Assembly (NCBI RefSeq): GCF_026891975.1
Contig: NZ_JAPTGB010000016.1
Location: forward strand, 1-55,810
Direction of reading: 5' to 3'
From: Methanocorpusculum petauri
GTDB lineage: Archaea; Halobacteriota; Methanomicrobia; Methanomicrobiales; Methanocorpusculaceae
DNA: 55,810 bases
The translations under genes were made by a program, and so were the position numbers. Below, in pieces: positions 1 to 8,396 of the stretch; position 1 is the first letter of the stretch, and every line of letters starts with the position of its first letter. The notes under the pieces are model-generated. The model made no database searches. It was not told the origin of the DNA and saw nothing but the letters and a program-made list of their open reading frames with translations.

Positions 1-43
1 AGCTTCGCGAGCATTTGCCGTCGCGTTTGCGACAGCAACGCCG

Positions 44-376
44 CCCGTCCGCTCGGACGGGAAGGCGAGCGACGAGAAGCAAATGCGATGAGCGAAGCAG
101 TGCCGTCAGGCACATCTGCGTTATCTGCGTTTTCCTTTCTCAGGTATCCCACTCACCCACCAACAACTTCCAGAAAATACCTGCTAAATCATTTCGTGAT
201 ATCACAACCAAAACAAAAAACTCCCGAACCCATCTCAGGAACAAAACCCCGCGAAGAATTCCATCGGACAACCGGAAAACAATCGGTTTCCTCCATTAAC
301 CCTCAAAATCCCCCGGCATCCCCGCCCGCCCTACCTGAAAAATGCATCTCCCCCTGAATCCTACTTAAAGAGGATA
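44..376. repeat. Left copy of long terminal inverted repeat
   Basis: About 330 bases here are the reverse complement, with scattered mismatches and small gaps, of the last 500 bases of the window. Shared blocks include the hairpin CCCGTCCGCTCGGACGGG (44-61), the block with ACGCAGATAACGCAG on its complement, the block around TGCTAAATCA (180-190), the block around ATCGGTTTCCTCC (282-294) and the block ending near CCCCTGAATCC (351-361). Short ORFs inside show no recognisable protein. The stretch 1-43 is related hairpin-rich sequence. I read the element as a dispersed non-coding repeat. No gene is called between 1 and 420. Confidence 0.85.
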
Positions 377-420
377 TAGCACCTCCGCAGAAAAAAAGAG
401 TAGAGGGAAACTCCTCTCCC

Positions 421-2040
421 TCACAAAATATTTGCCAGAATCCGTCCGAAGTGCGGCACGAAATCCTTTTTCCGCGAAACCACTCCCTCAAGATGCAAAG
501 GCTCCTTCCCCCAGTGCATCTTCAGCATCGTCGCCTCATCCGACACCGCAAACATATCCGAACCCATCTCCGCAACACTCGTATACAGCGCAATATACAT
601 ATCCGGAGCATTCGCCTCGTTCATCTTCTCCCGCAGCGCCGCATAAATATCAGCCGCCGCCGCGCGGGCATACTCGTACGACGGCGTCAGAATCTGGGCA
701 ACAACCACCCGCTTGCCGGACAGCGTATACTCCTTCGTATCACGATCAAGCAGCTCCCTCTGCGAAACTCCCGAAAGGGACATCCCTTCTGCAATCAGCT
801 CCTGCGCATAAACCTCCGGATCCACTCCCGCAATCTCCGCAAGGAACATCACCGCCTCCTCATCAAGTCTCGTCGTCGTTGACATCTTCAGACCGAGCGT
901 ATCCGAAAGAATACCCGAAAGAAGAGCACCTGCAACTCCCATCTCCGGCTGGATACCCGACTCCATAAACCGGCGCGTCACAATCGTCGACGTAGAACCG
1001 ACCGGTTCCATATCGAACCGGATCGGCCGAAGCGTCGCCATAGCCCCCAGCCGGTGATGATCGATGATCTCAATAATATCTGCCGTCTCAATACCCTCGA
1101 CCGCCTGACTGTACTCATTGTGATCCAGCAGAATCACCGACTTGGCCACATCCTCCATCAGGGAATTACGGGAAATCGTACTGATCAGTGTTCCTGCATC
1201 ATCCACCACACAGGCCGTCCGGTACTTGGAGTTGGAGACCAGCTGTTTCACGTACTCCAGCGTATCGTTCATGTGCACTGTGGGAACATCCGTCGCCATA
1301 ATCATCTCGGCGGGAAGCGTAAGATGAATCATCTTCGCAACACCAAACGCATCAACATCCGTGGACAGAACCGTAACCCCGCGTGCCTCGGCAGCCGACA
1401 GCAGCCGCTCACCGACCGGCGCGGAGTCCGCAATAATCAGCGCCGCAATCCCCGCCGACACCAGCGCAAGCTGGGTCGGCTCATCATCACCCACGATGGC
1501 AATATCCTTCGCCGTGATGCGGGAAAGGATCACATGCAGCGCATCAATCGAGATGTACACCGAACCCTCAAGCACCTCGTGTTTCTTCACGCGGACATCT
1601 GCGGAAAGAATCCGTGCCAGCGTATCGACCGGCATCGGCGACATCGTCAGATTCTCCCGCTTGATCGTACTCACATAAGCGCGGGCAAGACCGTGCTCAC
1701 TCACGAGCCCTATCAGTTTACCGGCACCATCAGTAATCGGCAGATTCCGCAGATCGTTTGCGTCCATCGCCTCGATCACATCGATCGTCGGCGTACTTGC
1801 AGTCGCACTCTGCGGATACGTAAACGCAATATCCGCAACAGACGGCTCGACACTAAGGATAAGCTCTGGCGCTTCCACACCGAACTTCTCCAGAGCATAG
1901 CGGGACTCGGCATTCAGATCGCCGCAGCGGGCGGCGATGTACTGACCGGAACCCTGTTTATTGAGGTAAGCGGCGTACCCTATCACACTACAGATACTAT
2001 CCGTATCCGGATGACGGTGACCGATAACATAGATGGATTT
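421..2040 (-). CDS. ppaC: Manganese-dependent inorganic pyrophosphatase with CBS and DRTGG domains
   Basis: This 539-residue protein hydrolyses pyrophosphate to phosphate in the cytoplasm and is a family II (DHH-type) pyrophosphatase. The N-terminal GHRHPDTDSI motif supplies metal ligands. A CBS pair is split by a long DRTGG-like insert in roughly the first half, followed by the DHN and IDHHRLG motifs of the DHH domain and a C-terminal DHHA2 domain. CBS pyrophosphatases are regulated by adenine nucleotides in characterised relatives. I chose the GTG at 2040 because AGGAG lies five bases upstream and the family starts right before this motif; an upstream frame to 2115 is open but has no conserved residues. 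The gene stands alone and points into the left repeat. Confidence 0.93.
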   Translation of the reverse strand, partial: KSIYVIGHRHPDTDSICSVIGYAAYLNKQGSGQYIAARCGDLNAESRYALEKFGVEAPELILSVEPSVADIAFTYPQSATASTPTIDVIEAMDANDLRNLPITDGAGKLIGLVSEHGLARAYVSTIKRENLTMSPMPVDTLARILSADVRVKKHEVLEGSVYISIDALHVILSRITAKDIAIVGDDEPTQLALVSAGIAALIIADSAPVGERLLSAAEARGVTVLSTDVDAFGVAKMIHLTLPAEMIMATDVPTVHMNDTLEYVKQLVSNSKYRTACVVDDAGTLISTISRNSLMEDVAKSVILLDHNEYSQAVEGIETADIIEIIDHHRLGAMATLRPIRFDMEPVGSTSTIVTRRFMESGIQPEMGVAGALLSGILSDTLGLKMSTTTRLDEEAVMFLAEIAGVDPEVYAQELIAEGMSLSGVSQRELLDRDTKEYTLSGKRVVVAQILTPSYEYARAAAADIYAALREKMNEANAPDMYIALYTSVAEMGSDMFAVSDEATMLKMHWGKEPLHLEGVVSRKKDFVPHFGRILANIL

Positions 2041-2267
2041 CACAGCTGCTCCTGAATATTTCATTACGTATTTGTGCGACAGGAAGATAGGTATTGTGCC
2101 CCGGAATTCCTGCACCCCCGCCTCCTCCGGAGCTGCGGAAATCAGCAGATGATAACAGGGTAGTGGGATAAACGGGAGCGAACGCAGGAAAAGAACTCCC
2201 CCATAAGAAAAATAAAATCAGGAGGGGCAAATGCTTATGATGCTATACCTCTTACCTTAATGGCACA

Positions 2268-2558
2268 ATGCATAAGGAAGAACTCATCGAACTGCACCAG
2301 ATATTTTATGATATTAAGGAATACTTTGAATCGATCAACCCGGATCTGAAATTCCCGCAGTACACGGCCCTGAAAATCCAGCCGGATCAGATTAACCGGA
2401 GTAAACTTGAGCACAAATACGCAATCTTCATCCTCGGCTCCGAACTCGCCGCATCCATGAAAGAATTTGAAACCATCTCTTCCCGCGGTATTCCGACACG
2501 CATGAAGGAACTTGCGGAAAAAACCCTCAAAGAAATGGAATCGGAACGCGAACACTAA
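2268..2558 (+). CDS. UPF0058 family protein
   Basis: A 96-residue, highly charged, mostly helical protein that resembles the archaeal UPF0058 family. It begins MHKEELIELHQIFYDIKEY and has no signal peptide or membrane segment. The length is normal for the family, whose function is not established. It is divergent from the pyrophosphatase gene with about 230 bases between them, and a T-tract follows its stop. Nothing nearby suggests a specific partner. I am confident it is a real gene but assign no activity. Confidence 0.82.
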   Translation: MHKEELIELHQIFYDIKEYFESINPDLKFPQYTALKIQPDQINRSKLEHKYAIFILGSELAASMKEFETISSRGIPTRMKELAEKTLKEMESEREH

Positions 2559-2571
2559 CAATATCATATAC

Positions 2572-2578
2572 TTTTTTT
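2572..2578 (+). terminator. T-tract terminator after UPF0058 gene
   Basis: A run of seven T residues 13 bases after the stop codon, in an AT-rich context. This is typical of archaeal intrinsic termination, which needs no hairpin. Confidence 0.5.
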
Positions 2579-2603
2579 CCAGAAAACTCCGAAACAAAAA
2601 TTG

Positions 2604-3170
2604 TCAGCAAAGCTTCCAAAGAAGCTGCGCCATATTTTTTCCAAGATTTTTCATGTTGGCCATACCTTCGGTATCGTCAAGGACATCTCCCGCATCTTTG
2701 CCGTACACCATGTTCCAGTACGTAGACCCGACCAGATAGACCTCCTTGTTCAGGAAAAAATGATTCATGGTATCAACCGCGTGCAGACCACCTCCCCGCC
2801 TGACGGCAGCAACAGATGCGGCGGCCTTGTGCCGGAGAATGCCGGGATTGGATGCAGCCACAACACCTGCACGTTCGAGATATGCCTTCATCTTTGCAGA
2901 AATGTCCGCAGAATACACCGGAGAACCAAGAATGATACCATCAGCAGAACACATGCTGGAAAATATTTCTGCGAAGGCATCATCACAGCGGACGCAGGTT
3001 TTCTTTCCGGCACAGGCAAAACACCCTGCGCATCCGGAGAGATTTGCATCTGCAAGGTGAATCAGTTCAGTGGTAATCCCGGCCTCTTCCAGCTCATGGA
3101 AGACGGTTTGGATCAGGAGTGCAGTGTTGCCGTTTTTCCTGGCACTCCCATTGATACCGATAACATGCAT
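2604..3170 (-). CDS. NADPH-dependent FMN reductase-like / iron-sulfur flavoprotein family
   Basis: A 188-residue flavodoxin-fold protein. The N-terminal GINGSARKNGNT loop is the FMN-phosphate binding segment, and GSPVYSADISAKMKAYLERAG is the usual flavin-contact region given here only in part: SPVYSADISAKMK. A cysteine group around residues 46-61 (SGCAGCFACAGKKTCVRC) resembles the compact cluster motif of archaeal iron-sulfur flavoproteins, so it may carry [4Fe-4S] as well as FMN. Members pass electrons from ferredoxin or NAD(P)H to small acceptors. The ATG at 3170 follows the stop of the upstream ATP-grasp gene (3175) by four bases, so the two probably share one mRNA. A TTG at 3203 would force an overlap and is less likely. 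Confidence 0.8.
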   Translation of the reverse strand: MHVIGINGSARKNGNTALLIQTVFHELEEAGITTELIHLADANLSGCAGCFACAGKKTCVRCDDAFAEIFSSMCSADGIILGSPVYSADISAKMKAYLERAGVVAASNPGILRHKAAASVAAVRRGGGLHAVDTMNHFFLNKEVYLVGSTYWNMVYGKDAGDVLDDTEGMANMKNLGKNMAQLLWKLC

Positions 3171-3174
3171 GTGC

Positions 3175-3978
3175 TTACTGTCTTCCAAGTTTTTCCTGCT
3201 CAACCAGATATTCAGCCAGAAGCCGCGGGATAGGGACTGTCATACAATGCCAGTTCGGCGTACCGTTGACCTCAAGAACCGTATAACCTCCATCCTCCAG
3301 CGGCAGAAGATCCACACCGCAGTAGTCGATCCCAACCGCCGCTGCCGCAGATTCTGCGGCAGCCCGCATCTCGGGCGAAATCTCAACAGCACAGCCGCAG
3401 CCGCCCTGATGGATATTGTGGGTGAGATGGGCAGACTCCCGTTTGATTGCACCGACCGCCTTGTTTCCAATCACAAAGATACGATAATCGCGATCGTTTC
3501 TGACGTACTCCTGCACATAATACGGCGCAGCTTCAGTGATCTGATCGACCGACTCGAACAGATAGATACCGTTTCCGTCAAATCCATAGACCGGCTTATA
3601 GACAGCACGCCCCCCGTGAGAGGCGAGAAAATCTGCAACGATTTTTTTATCGTTCGTAAAACAGGTATCCGGACTCGGCGCTCCGGCATGGATCAGTTTT
3701 GCCGTGGTAGTAACTTTACTTGCACAGGTAGCGATCGCCTCCGGCGAATTGATCACATGGTTTGCGAGTTCCAGAGCTTTGAGAAGCTCAAACTGCACCC
3801 CATCCTGACGAATCCCGCAGGCCCAGATCGTTTCCCCTTCGACCGGGAGATGAAACGGATCAACAGCAGCGAGATCAAGGACTGCGAAGGGGACGTCCAG
3901 CCGCCGCAGCTCGTCCATCACCATGCCGGTTGAGTTATCCCCCGGCGTATCGGTGGGTTTGGGAATTATATGAATCAT
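3175..3978 (-). CDS. mptN: RimK-type ATP-grasp ligase, probably tetrahydromethanopterin:L-glutamate ligase
   Basis: A 267-residue ATP-grasp enzyme. The central FDGNGIYLF glycine loop, the metal-binding region and the C-terminal LEVNGTPNWHCM motif match the RimK branch that adds alpha-linked glutamate. In methanogens the closest known enzyme, MptN, adds glutamate to tetrahydromethanopterin to form tetrahydrosarcinapterin, the C1 carrier of methanogenesis. The ATG at 3978 gives MIHIIPKPTD, which I favour. An in-frame ATG at 4041 would add 21 unconserved residues. It lies immediately upstream of the flavoprotein gene, likely as an operon. Substrate assignment is family-based; another glutamylation target cannot be excluded. 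Confidence 0.72.
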   Translation of the reverse strand: MIHIIPKPTDTPGDNSTGMVMDELRRLDVPFAVLDLAAVDPFHLPVEGETIWACGIRQDGVQFELLKALELANHVINSPEAIATCASKVTTTAKLIHAGAPSPDTCFTNDKKIVADFLASHGGRAVYKPVYGFDGNGIYLFESVDQITEAAPYYVQEYVRNDRDYRIFVIGNKAVGAIKRESAHLTHNIHQGGCGCAVEISPEMRAAAESAAAAVGIDYCGVDLLPLEDGGYTVLEVNGTPNWHCMTVPIPRLLAEYLVEQEKLGRQ

Positions 3979-4093
3979 TATCAGTTCTGTATGCAGGGCG
4001 AAAACGTAAGGGTTTCTTTCGGACACGAAGGAGACGACCATTATTTATCCCACACCGGACATATACAGATACATCAGAGTTGGTCGATCTCAC

Positions 4094-5008
4094 ATGACAC
4101 ATGATCAAAAAAATATCCTGTCTGTACGGGACATGGACCGTGAAGAGATAGACGCTCTTCTCACTGCTGCAGCAAAATTTGATCAGCATGAGTTCACGGG
4201 GCATGAACTCGATGATAAAATTCTCGCGGTGCTCTTTTTCGAACCCAGTACCCGGACCAGAATGTCATTTTCGTCGGCGATGATGCGGCTCGGCGGAAAG
4301 ATTCTGAATCTCGGCAGTGTGGAAGCGTCATCAATTGCGAAAGGAGAAACACTCTCGGATACCATCCGCGTCATCTCGGGGTATGCGGATGCAATCGTGC
4401 TCCGGCATCCGAAAGAGGGAGCTGCCCGGCTCGCAAGCGAAGTTGCCAGTGTTCCGGTGATTAACGGCGGCGACGGAGCCGGTCAGCACCCGTCACAGAC
4501 ACTGCTGGATCTGTTTACAATCCGCAAATCGATGCAGCTGGAAAATATTGATGTAGGCTTACAGGGCGATCTCCGTTACGGCAGAACGGTGCACTCACTT
4601 GCGGATGCACTGACGAAGTACAACAATATCCGGCTGCATACGATTGCACCGGAAGGACTGGATCTGCCGAATCATCTGAAACAAGACCTCACCGATGCAG
4701 GAATGGAGATTATTGTGCATGAAAGTATTGAGGAGACGATCCCGGAGCTTGATGTGTTGTATGTAACACGGCTGCAGCGGGAGCGGTTTCCGGACCCGGC
4801 AGCATTCGCAAGTTTTGCGGCGACATACCGGATAACGCCGGAACTGCTGGAACGGGCGAAGCCGTCAATGATTGTGCTCCACCCGCTGCCGCGGGTGGAT
4901 GAGATTGATCCTGCGGTGGACAGTCTGCCGTGTGCAAAGTACTTCCAGCAGGCGCATTACGGTGTTCCGGTACGAATGGCAATGTTGCACGAGGTGATGA
5001 GTCCATGA
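4094..5008 (+). CDS. pyrB: Aspartate carbamoyltransferase, catalytic subunit
   Basis: Catalyses carbamoyl phosphate plus L-aspartate to N-carbamoyl-aspartate, the committed step of pyrimidine synthesis. The carbamoyl-phosphate loop EPSTRTRMSF lies near residue 52, HPSQTLLDL near residue 137 and the aspartate-domain HPLPRVDEI motif near residue 258. At 304 residues it is the normal length. The stop overlaps the pyrI start (ATGA at 5005-5008), so the subunits are translationally coupled and should form the classical catalytic-regulatory holoenzyme. Confidence 0.97.
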   Translation: MTHDQKNILSVRDMDREEIDALLTAAAKFDQHEFTGHELDDKILAVLFFEPSTRTRMSFSSAMMRLGGKILNLGSVEASSIAKGETLSDTIRVISGYADAIVLRHPKEGAARLASEVASVPVINGGDGAGQHPSQTLLDLFTIRKSMQLENIDVGLQGDLRYGRTVHSLADALTKYNNIRLHTIAPEGLDLPNHLKQDLTDAGMEIIVHESIEETIPELDVLYVTRLQRERFPDPAAFASFAATYRITPELLERAKPSMIVLHPLPRVDEIDPAVDSLPCAKYFQQAHYGVPVRMAMLHEVMSP

Positions 5009-5472
5009 AACGATCGGTTTCGGAAGGGATTGTGATCTCGCCTATCAAAAACGGTACAGTGATCGATCACATCACGCCGGGCGAGGGGCTGACGGTAATC
5101 CGCATTCTTGGTATTCAGGACGGAACGAATGTGACGTTTACGGTTGCAACGAATGTGACGAGCAGCCGCGGCGGCAGAAAGGATATGGTAAAAATCGAGA
5201 ACCGCGAGCTGGTAAAATCCGAGGTGGACAAAATTGCCCTCATCGCACCGGATGCGAAGATCAGCATTATCCGGGAGTTCAAGGTGGTTGCCAAAAAGCC
5301 GGTGGAGGTTCCGTCCGATATTGTGGGTGTGATTAAGTGCCCGAATCCGAACTGTATCAGCAACACCCGTGAACCGGCACAGAGCAAGTTTGTGGTGCAT
5401 CCGCGGGGTTTCCGCTGTCAGTACTGTGATACGATCATTTCCCGCGAGATGGATATCGGGGATTACATCTGA
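5005..5472 (+). CDS. pyrI: Aspartate carbamoyltransferase, regulatory subunit
   Basis: A 155-residue allosteric subunit that binds nucleotide effectors and holds PyrB trimers together. The start is the ATG at 5005 overlapping the pyrB stop; upstream in-frame residues belong to the pyrB region. The N-terminal effector domain contains the IKNGTVIDHI segment. The C-terminal zinc domain has C-x4-C (CPNPNC) followed by C-x2-C (CQYC), the four ligands needed for contact with PyrB. A T-tract follows directly. Confidence 0.97.
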   Translation: MKRSVSEGIVISPIKNGTVIDHITPGEGLTVIRILGIQDGTNVTFTVATNVTSSRGGRKDMVKIENRELVKSEVDKIALIAPDAKISIIREFKVVAKKPVEVPSDIVGVIKCPNPNCISNTREPAQSKFVVHPRGFRCQYCDTIISREMDIGDYI

Positions 5473-5474
5473 TC

Positions 5475-5481
5475 TTTTTTT
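5475..5481 (+). terminator. T-tract terminator after pyrBI
   Basis: Seven T residues begin three bases after the pyrI stop, in the 22-base gap to the convergent glycosylase gene. Confidence 0.55.
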
Positions 5482-5494
5482 CGGAAAACAAAAA

Positions 5495-6364
5495 TCACCG
5501 CACGCGGTATGCGCCGCTCTCTTCCTGTACAAAGAATCCTTCGCGGCACATCTCATCCAGTATGCCCGCAACCCTCTCCGGAGATGCCCCGACCGCTTTT
5601 GCCAGACTTCCGGAATCTCCGGCGTCTCCGGCAAGCAACAGACGAAGCAGGGCTCCGCGAACCTGCCTGTCGGACCCTTCGAATGCCGCCTGCTTCACAT
5701 ACTGGCGACTCCGGCGGTTCGGATTGGGGACAGAGGTTTTCAGGGCGGTGCCCAGATCCATCAATGCCCAGTACCACTCCCGCGCCCGGTCCGGTAGCAG
5801 GCAGGCCTCCACCAGCGGAAAAAGATCGCGGTCATCCACAACGGCAGTATCGGAAAAAAAGTAATGGATGAACACACGGCGGATGTTGGTTTCGATGAAG
5901 ACTACGGGGCGGTTGAAGGCAAAGGCTGCAATGGAACATGAGGTCGCAGGGCCGATTCCCGGAAGTGCTGCAAGCACTTCCGGTTCCTCCGGCAGAACAC
6001 CGCCGAACTCTTCCAGAACCCGGACCGCAAGTTTCTGCAGATTCAGTGCACGCCGGTTGTACCCCATACCCTGCCAAGCGGCAAGCAGTTCCGTCTGCGG
6101 GGCAGCGGCAAGTGCGGCGAAGTCAGGAAACTTTTCGATGAACCGTGGATACATCACCGCCACCCGCGGCACCTGAGTCTGTTGCAGCATCACCTCCGAA
6201 ACCACAATGCGGTACGGATCGAACCGCAGCCGCCATTCCATATCATGCCGCCCTTTGGTATCATAGAACTCCATCACTTCGTTCTGAAAATCGCGGACGA
6301 GATCCCCGGTCATACCGGACGCGGCAAACCGGCTGCGGAACTCGGAGATGAGGCGGGGGGACAT
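5495..6364 (-). CDS. HhH-GPD DNA glycosylase, MutY-like, lacking the Fe-S cluster
   Basis: A 289-residue base-excision glycosylase of the MutY branch, presumably removing adenine opposite oxidised guanine. Seen: the SEVMLQQTQV helix with the catalytic glutamate, the helix-hairpin-helix LPGIGPATS and the following ETNIRRVF. Two things are odd. The position that is the catalytic aspartate in MutY (DGN or DTN) is glutamate here, and after MDLGTAL there are no cluster cysteines. Instead of an Fe-S loop and NUDIX-like domain, the C-terminal 65 residues look like a small winged helix. It therefore belongs to a divergent cluster-less subgroup; the exact substrate is uncertain. Confidence 0.8.
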   Translation of the reverse strand: MSPRLISEFRSRFAASGMTGDLVRDFQNEVMEFYDTKGRHDMEWRLRFDPYRIVVSEVMLQQTQVPRVAVMYPRFIEKFPDFAALAAAPQTELLAAWQGMGYNRRALNLQKLAVRVLEEFGGVLPEEPEVLAALPGIGPATSCSIAAFAFNRPVVFIETNIRRVFIHYFFSDTAVVDDRDLFPLVEACLLPDRAREWYWALMDLGTALKTSVPNPNRRSRQYVKQAAFEGSDRQVRGALLRLLLAGDAGDSGSLAKAVGASPERVAGILDEMCREGFFVQEESGAYRVR

Positions 6365-6390
6365 AATACTCTATTCAGTTTCTCGATGAG

Positions 6391-6401
6391 AAAAAAGAAA
6401 A
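6391..6401 (-). terminator. T-rich terminator after cstA-like gene
   Basis: Read on the minus strand, a TTTTCTTTTTT run lies 11 bases past the carrier stop. Confidence 0.45.
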
Positions 6402-6411
6402 GTGTTTGGGA

Positions 6412-7920
6412 TCAGGACTCATCCGCATACGTCGCAGGTGCATCCGCCGAAAACTTTGGATTACATCTGAGACGACGACCCGTGAGAACAGCACCCGCAC
6501 AAAAGATCACGCTCAGCACTGCCGCGACCACATACGACACCGCAAGCGGCAGCCCAAGTCCGAGCGGCGCTCCCGCAAGATGGGCCGGACTCACCCACAC
6601 AATGTAGCTGATACACATAAAGAGAATAATTGTTCCGGGAACAGCTGTGATCAGATACGGTTTTGCTTTGCTTGCCAGATATGCCGTTGCAAGCAGCAGG
6701 GCACAGGAAGCAATCAGCTGATTGAACCAGGCAAAGTAGTTCCACAACACCGCATACCCGGTCGGCGAAAGATTCGACCAGATCAGAAGACCGGTGATAA
6801 GGAAAACAAGCGGAAGCAGTACGAGAACGCGGAGTTTCGCCGAGGTCTGATCAATCTTCAGGAAATCCGCAGCCGAGGTCCGGAGAACCCGCAGTGCCGT
6901 GTCACCACTCGTAACCGCGAGGAAGATGAACACAACCAGGGAAAGCGAGGCAAGAACTGCCGGAAGTGCAACAGCAACCGCAGTTGAGATGATCAGGTTG
7001 CCGTTTGAAGAGGCAAGCATCTCCGGCTCAAGGGCAAACAGAATCGAGGTTACCGCAGCCCAGATCATCGCGATAATTCCTTCTGCGATCATCATGCCGT
7101 AGAAAATTTTCCGGCCGTCCTTTTCGGACTGCATCGTTCGTGCAACGATCGGTGACTGGGTAGCGTGAAAACCCGAGAGAATCCCGCAGGCAATCGTAAT
7201 AAACAGCATCGGAATGAGCGGCTGACCGTCGGGATGGGCGGTGAACGCAGCAGCAATTCCTTCGGGGGTCATCACAACATCAGGAATGAGACCTGCGTAC
7301 GGAATACAGGCAATACAGACCGCAGCGGTTATCAGGATCAGAAGACCGCCAATGAACGGATACATTCTGCCGATGATTTTATCGATCGGATACAGCGTGG
7401 AAAAAATATAGTAAAGAAAAATGGCGATGACTGCGGCAGTAAGCACCCATGAACCGAGCGGAATCAGGGTCTGGATAAACTGGGCGGGAATATTGGTAAA
7501 GGTGGTCACGACCAGAACCAGACAGACAGAAGCGAGCACCATAAACAGTCCGCTGACCCGCCGGCCGAAGAACTTCTCCATCAGGGTCGGGACGTCAGTA
7601 CCATTGTTTCTCGCAGAGATCATGCCGATATAGTAGTCATGAATTGCACCACCGATCACATTTCCGACGGGGAGCAGAAGAAAGACGATTGCGCCGAACT
7701 TCATACCAAGGGCAACCCCCACGATAGGCCCCATACCGGCAATATTCAGCAACTGCAGGAGCATGTTGCGTTTTTTGGAGAGCGGCACCCGCTCAACACC
7801 ATCCGGACTTGCACAGGCCGGTGTGAGGCGTTCGTCAGGAGCAAAAATCTTTTCGGCGACTTTACCCCAGACAAAATAGCCAAGGATGAGAATGCCGATT
7901 CCTGCAAGGAAGGTGATCAT
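6412..7920 (-). CDS. CstA-family carbon starvation / amino- or carboxylic-acid transporter
   Basis: A 502-residue polytopic membrane protein with about a dozen hydrophobic segments. The conserved CstA core is visible near the N-terminus: QLLNIAGMGPIVG, then GNVIGGAIHDYY and MISARNNGTDVP. Bacterial CstA and BtsT paralogs carry peptides or pyruvate and are longer (about 700 residues); this compact form is common in archaea and clostridia and its substrate is not established. The gene is 176 bases downstream of cbiN on the same strand, but a terminator separates them, and an AT-rich stretch with AATATATT near 8005-8012 could provide its own promoter. Confidence 0.88.
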   Translation of the reverse strand: MITFLAGIGILILGYFVWGKVAEKIFAPDERLTPACASPDGVERVPLSKKRNMLLQLLNIAGMGPIVGVALGMKFGAIVFLLLPVGNVIGGAIHDYYIGMISARNNGTDVPTLMEKFFGRRVSGLFMVLASVCLVLVVTTFTNIPAQFIQTLIPLGSWVLTAAVIAIFLYYIFSTLYPIDKIIGRMYPFIGGLLILITAAVCIACIPYAGLIPDVVMTPEGIAAAFTAHPDGQPLIPMLFITIACGILSGFHATQSPIVARTMQSEKDGRKIFYGMMIAEGIIAMIWAAVTSILFALEPEMLASSNGNLIISTAVAVALPAVLASLSLVVFIFLAVTSGDTALRVLRTSAADFLKIDQTSAKLRVLVLLPLVFLITGLLIWSNLSPTGYAVLWNYFAWFNQLIASCALLLATAYLASKAKPYLITAVPGTIILFMCISYIVWVSPAHLAGAPLGLGLPLAVSYVVAAVLSVIFCAGAVLTGRRLRCNPKFSADAPATYADES

Positions 7921-8016
7921 GGTTCATAGGAGTTGTGGCATTGAGAGACAATAAAACAGATGGTTTCACAGATGATCTCTCAGATTATCTCGGACGGACT
8001 TTCCGAATATATTTTC

Positions 8017-8046
8017 AAAAAAAAAGATACGGGGTGTCCTGCCCCG
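8017..8046 (-). terminator. Hairpin plus T-run terminator after cbiMN
   Basis: On the minus strand CGGGG, a seven-base loop and CCCCG form a hairpin (8030-8046), followed by nine T residues (8017-8025). It lies about 50 bases after the cbiN stop and resembles a rho-independent terminator. A second small stem, AAGCC/GGCTT, sits just before it. Confidence 0.6.
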
Positions 8047-8096
8047 CGGGACGCAAAGCCAGTATAGGCTTCTGGTCCACACTTATGTGCACTCAC

Positions 8097-8396
8097 TTAC
8101 TCATCTTTGCGGCCTTTGGCACCTCTCCAGTAGCCGAAGAAGTACCCGACGATTATCGCACCGATTGCGGTCTGAACACAGAAGAACAATGACTCAATCT
8201 CACCGCTTGGCGGTTCCCAGATCGGATTGAACCAGGGTTCATACCCGGTGCTGTCGATCAGGTCGGCGGCCCCGCCGTCCGCACCGCCCCAGCCTTCTTC
8301 ACCTTCTCCTCCGGAGGGAATGAGAAACAGCGTGCCAATCACAAAGATCACAATAACGGCAAGCCCGAGGATGATCTCCATTGTCGCCCGGTTCAT
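8097..8396 (-). CDS. cbiN: Cobalt/nickel ECF transporter accessory protein CbiN
   Basis: A 99-residue protein with two membrane helices flanking an extracellular loop. The loop carries GGADG and the diagnostic YEPWFNPIWEPPSGEIESL region, of which YEPWFNPIWEPPSGE is enough to identify CbiN. CbiN helps insert Co2+ into the CbiM metal site. The start overlaps the cbiM stop (ATGA at 8393-8396), so the pair is translationally coupled. The C-terminus is basic and cytoplasmic. Confidence 0.93.
   Translation of the reverse strand: MNRATMEIILGLAVIVIFVIGTLFLIPSGGEGEEGWGGADGGAADLIDSTGYEPWFNPIWEPPSGEIESLFFCVQTAIGAIIVGYFFGYWRGAKGRKDE

Noticed and set aside
15-357. Short plus-strand frames in the left repeat.
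   Set aside because: The same sequence occurs inverted at the right edge with indels that do not preserve a frame.
1054-2055. Long open frame antisense to the pyrophosphatase gene, and similar frames opposite other GC-rich genes.
   Set aside because: Composition is Arg/His-rich mirror sequence with no conserved motif; the opposite strand has a clear enzyme.
8027-8080. GGGACGCAAAGCC on the plus strand resembles part of the c-di-GMP-I (GEMM) riboswitch.
   Set aside because: Only one arm is present, the other conserved half is missing, and the downstream plus strand is antisense to cbiN. On the minus strand the segment is a terminator.
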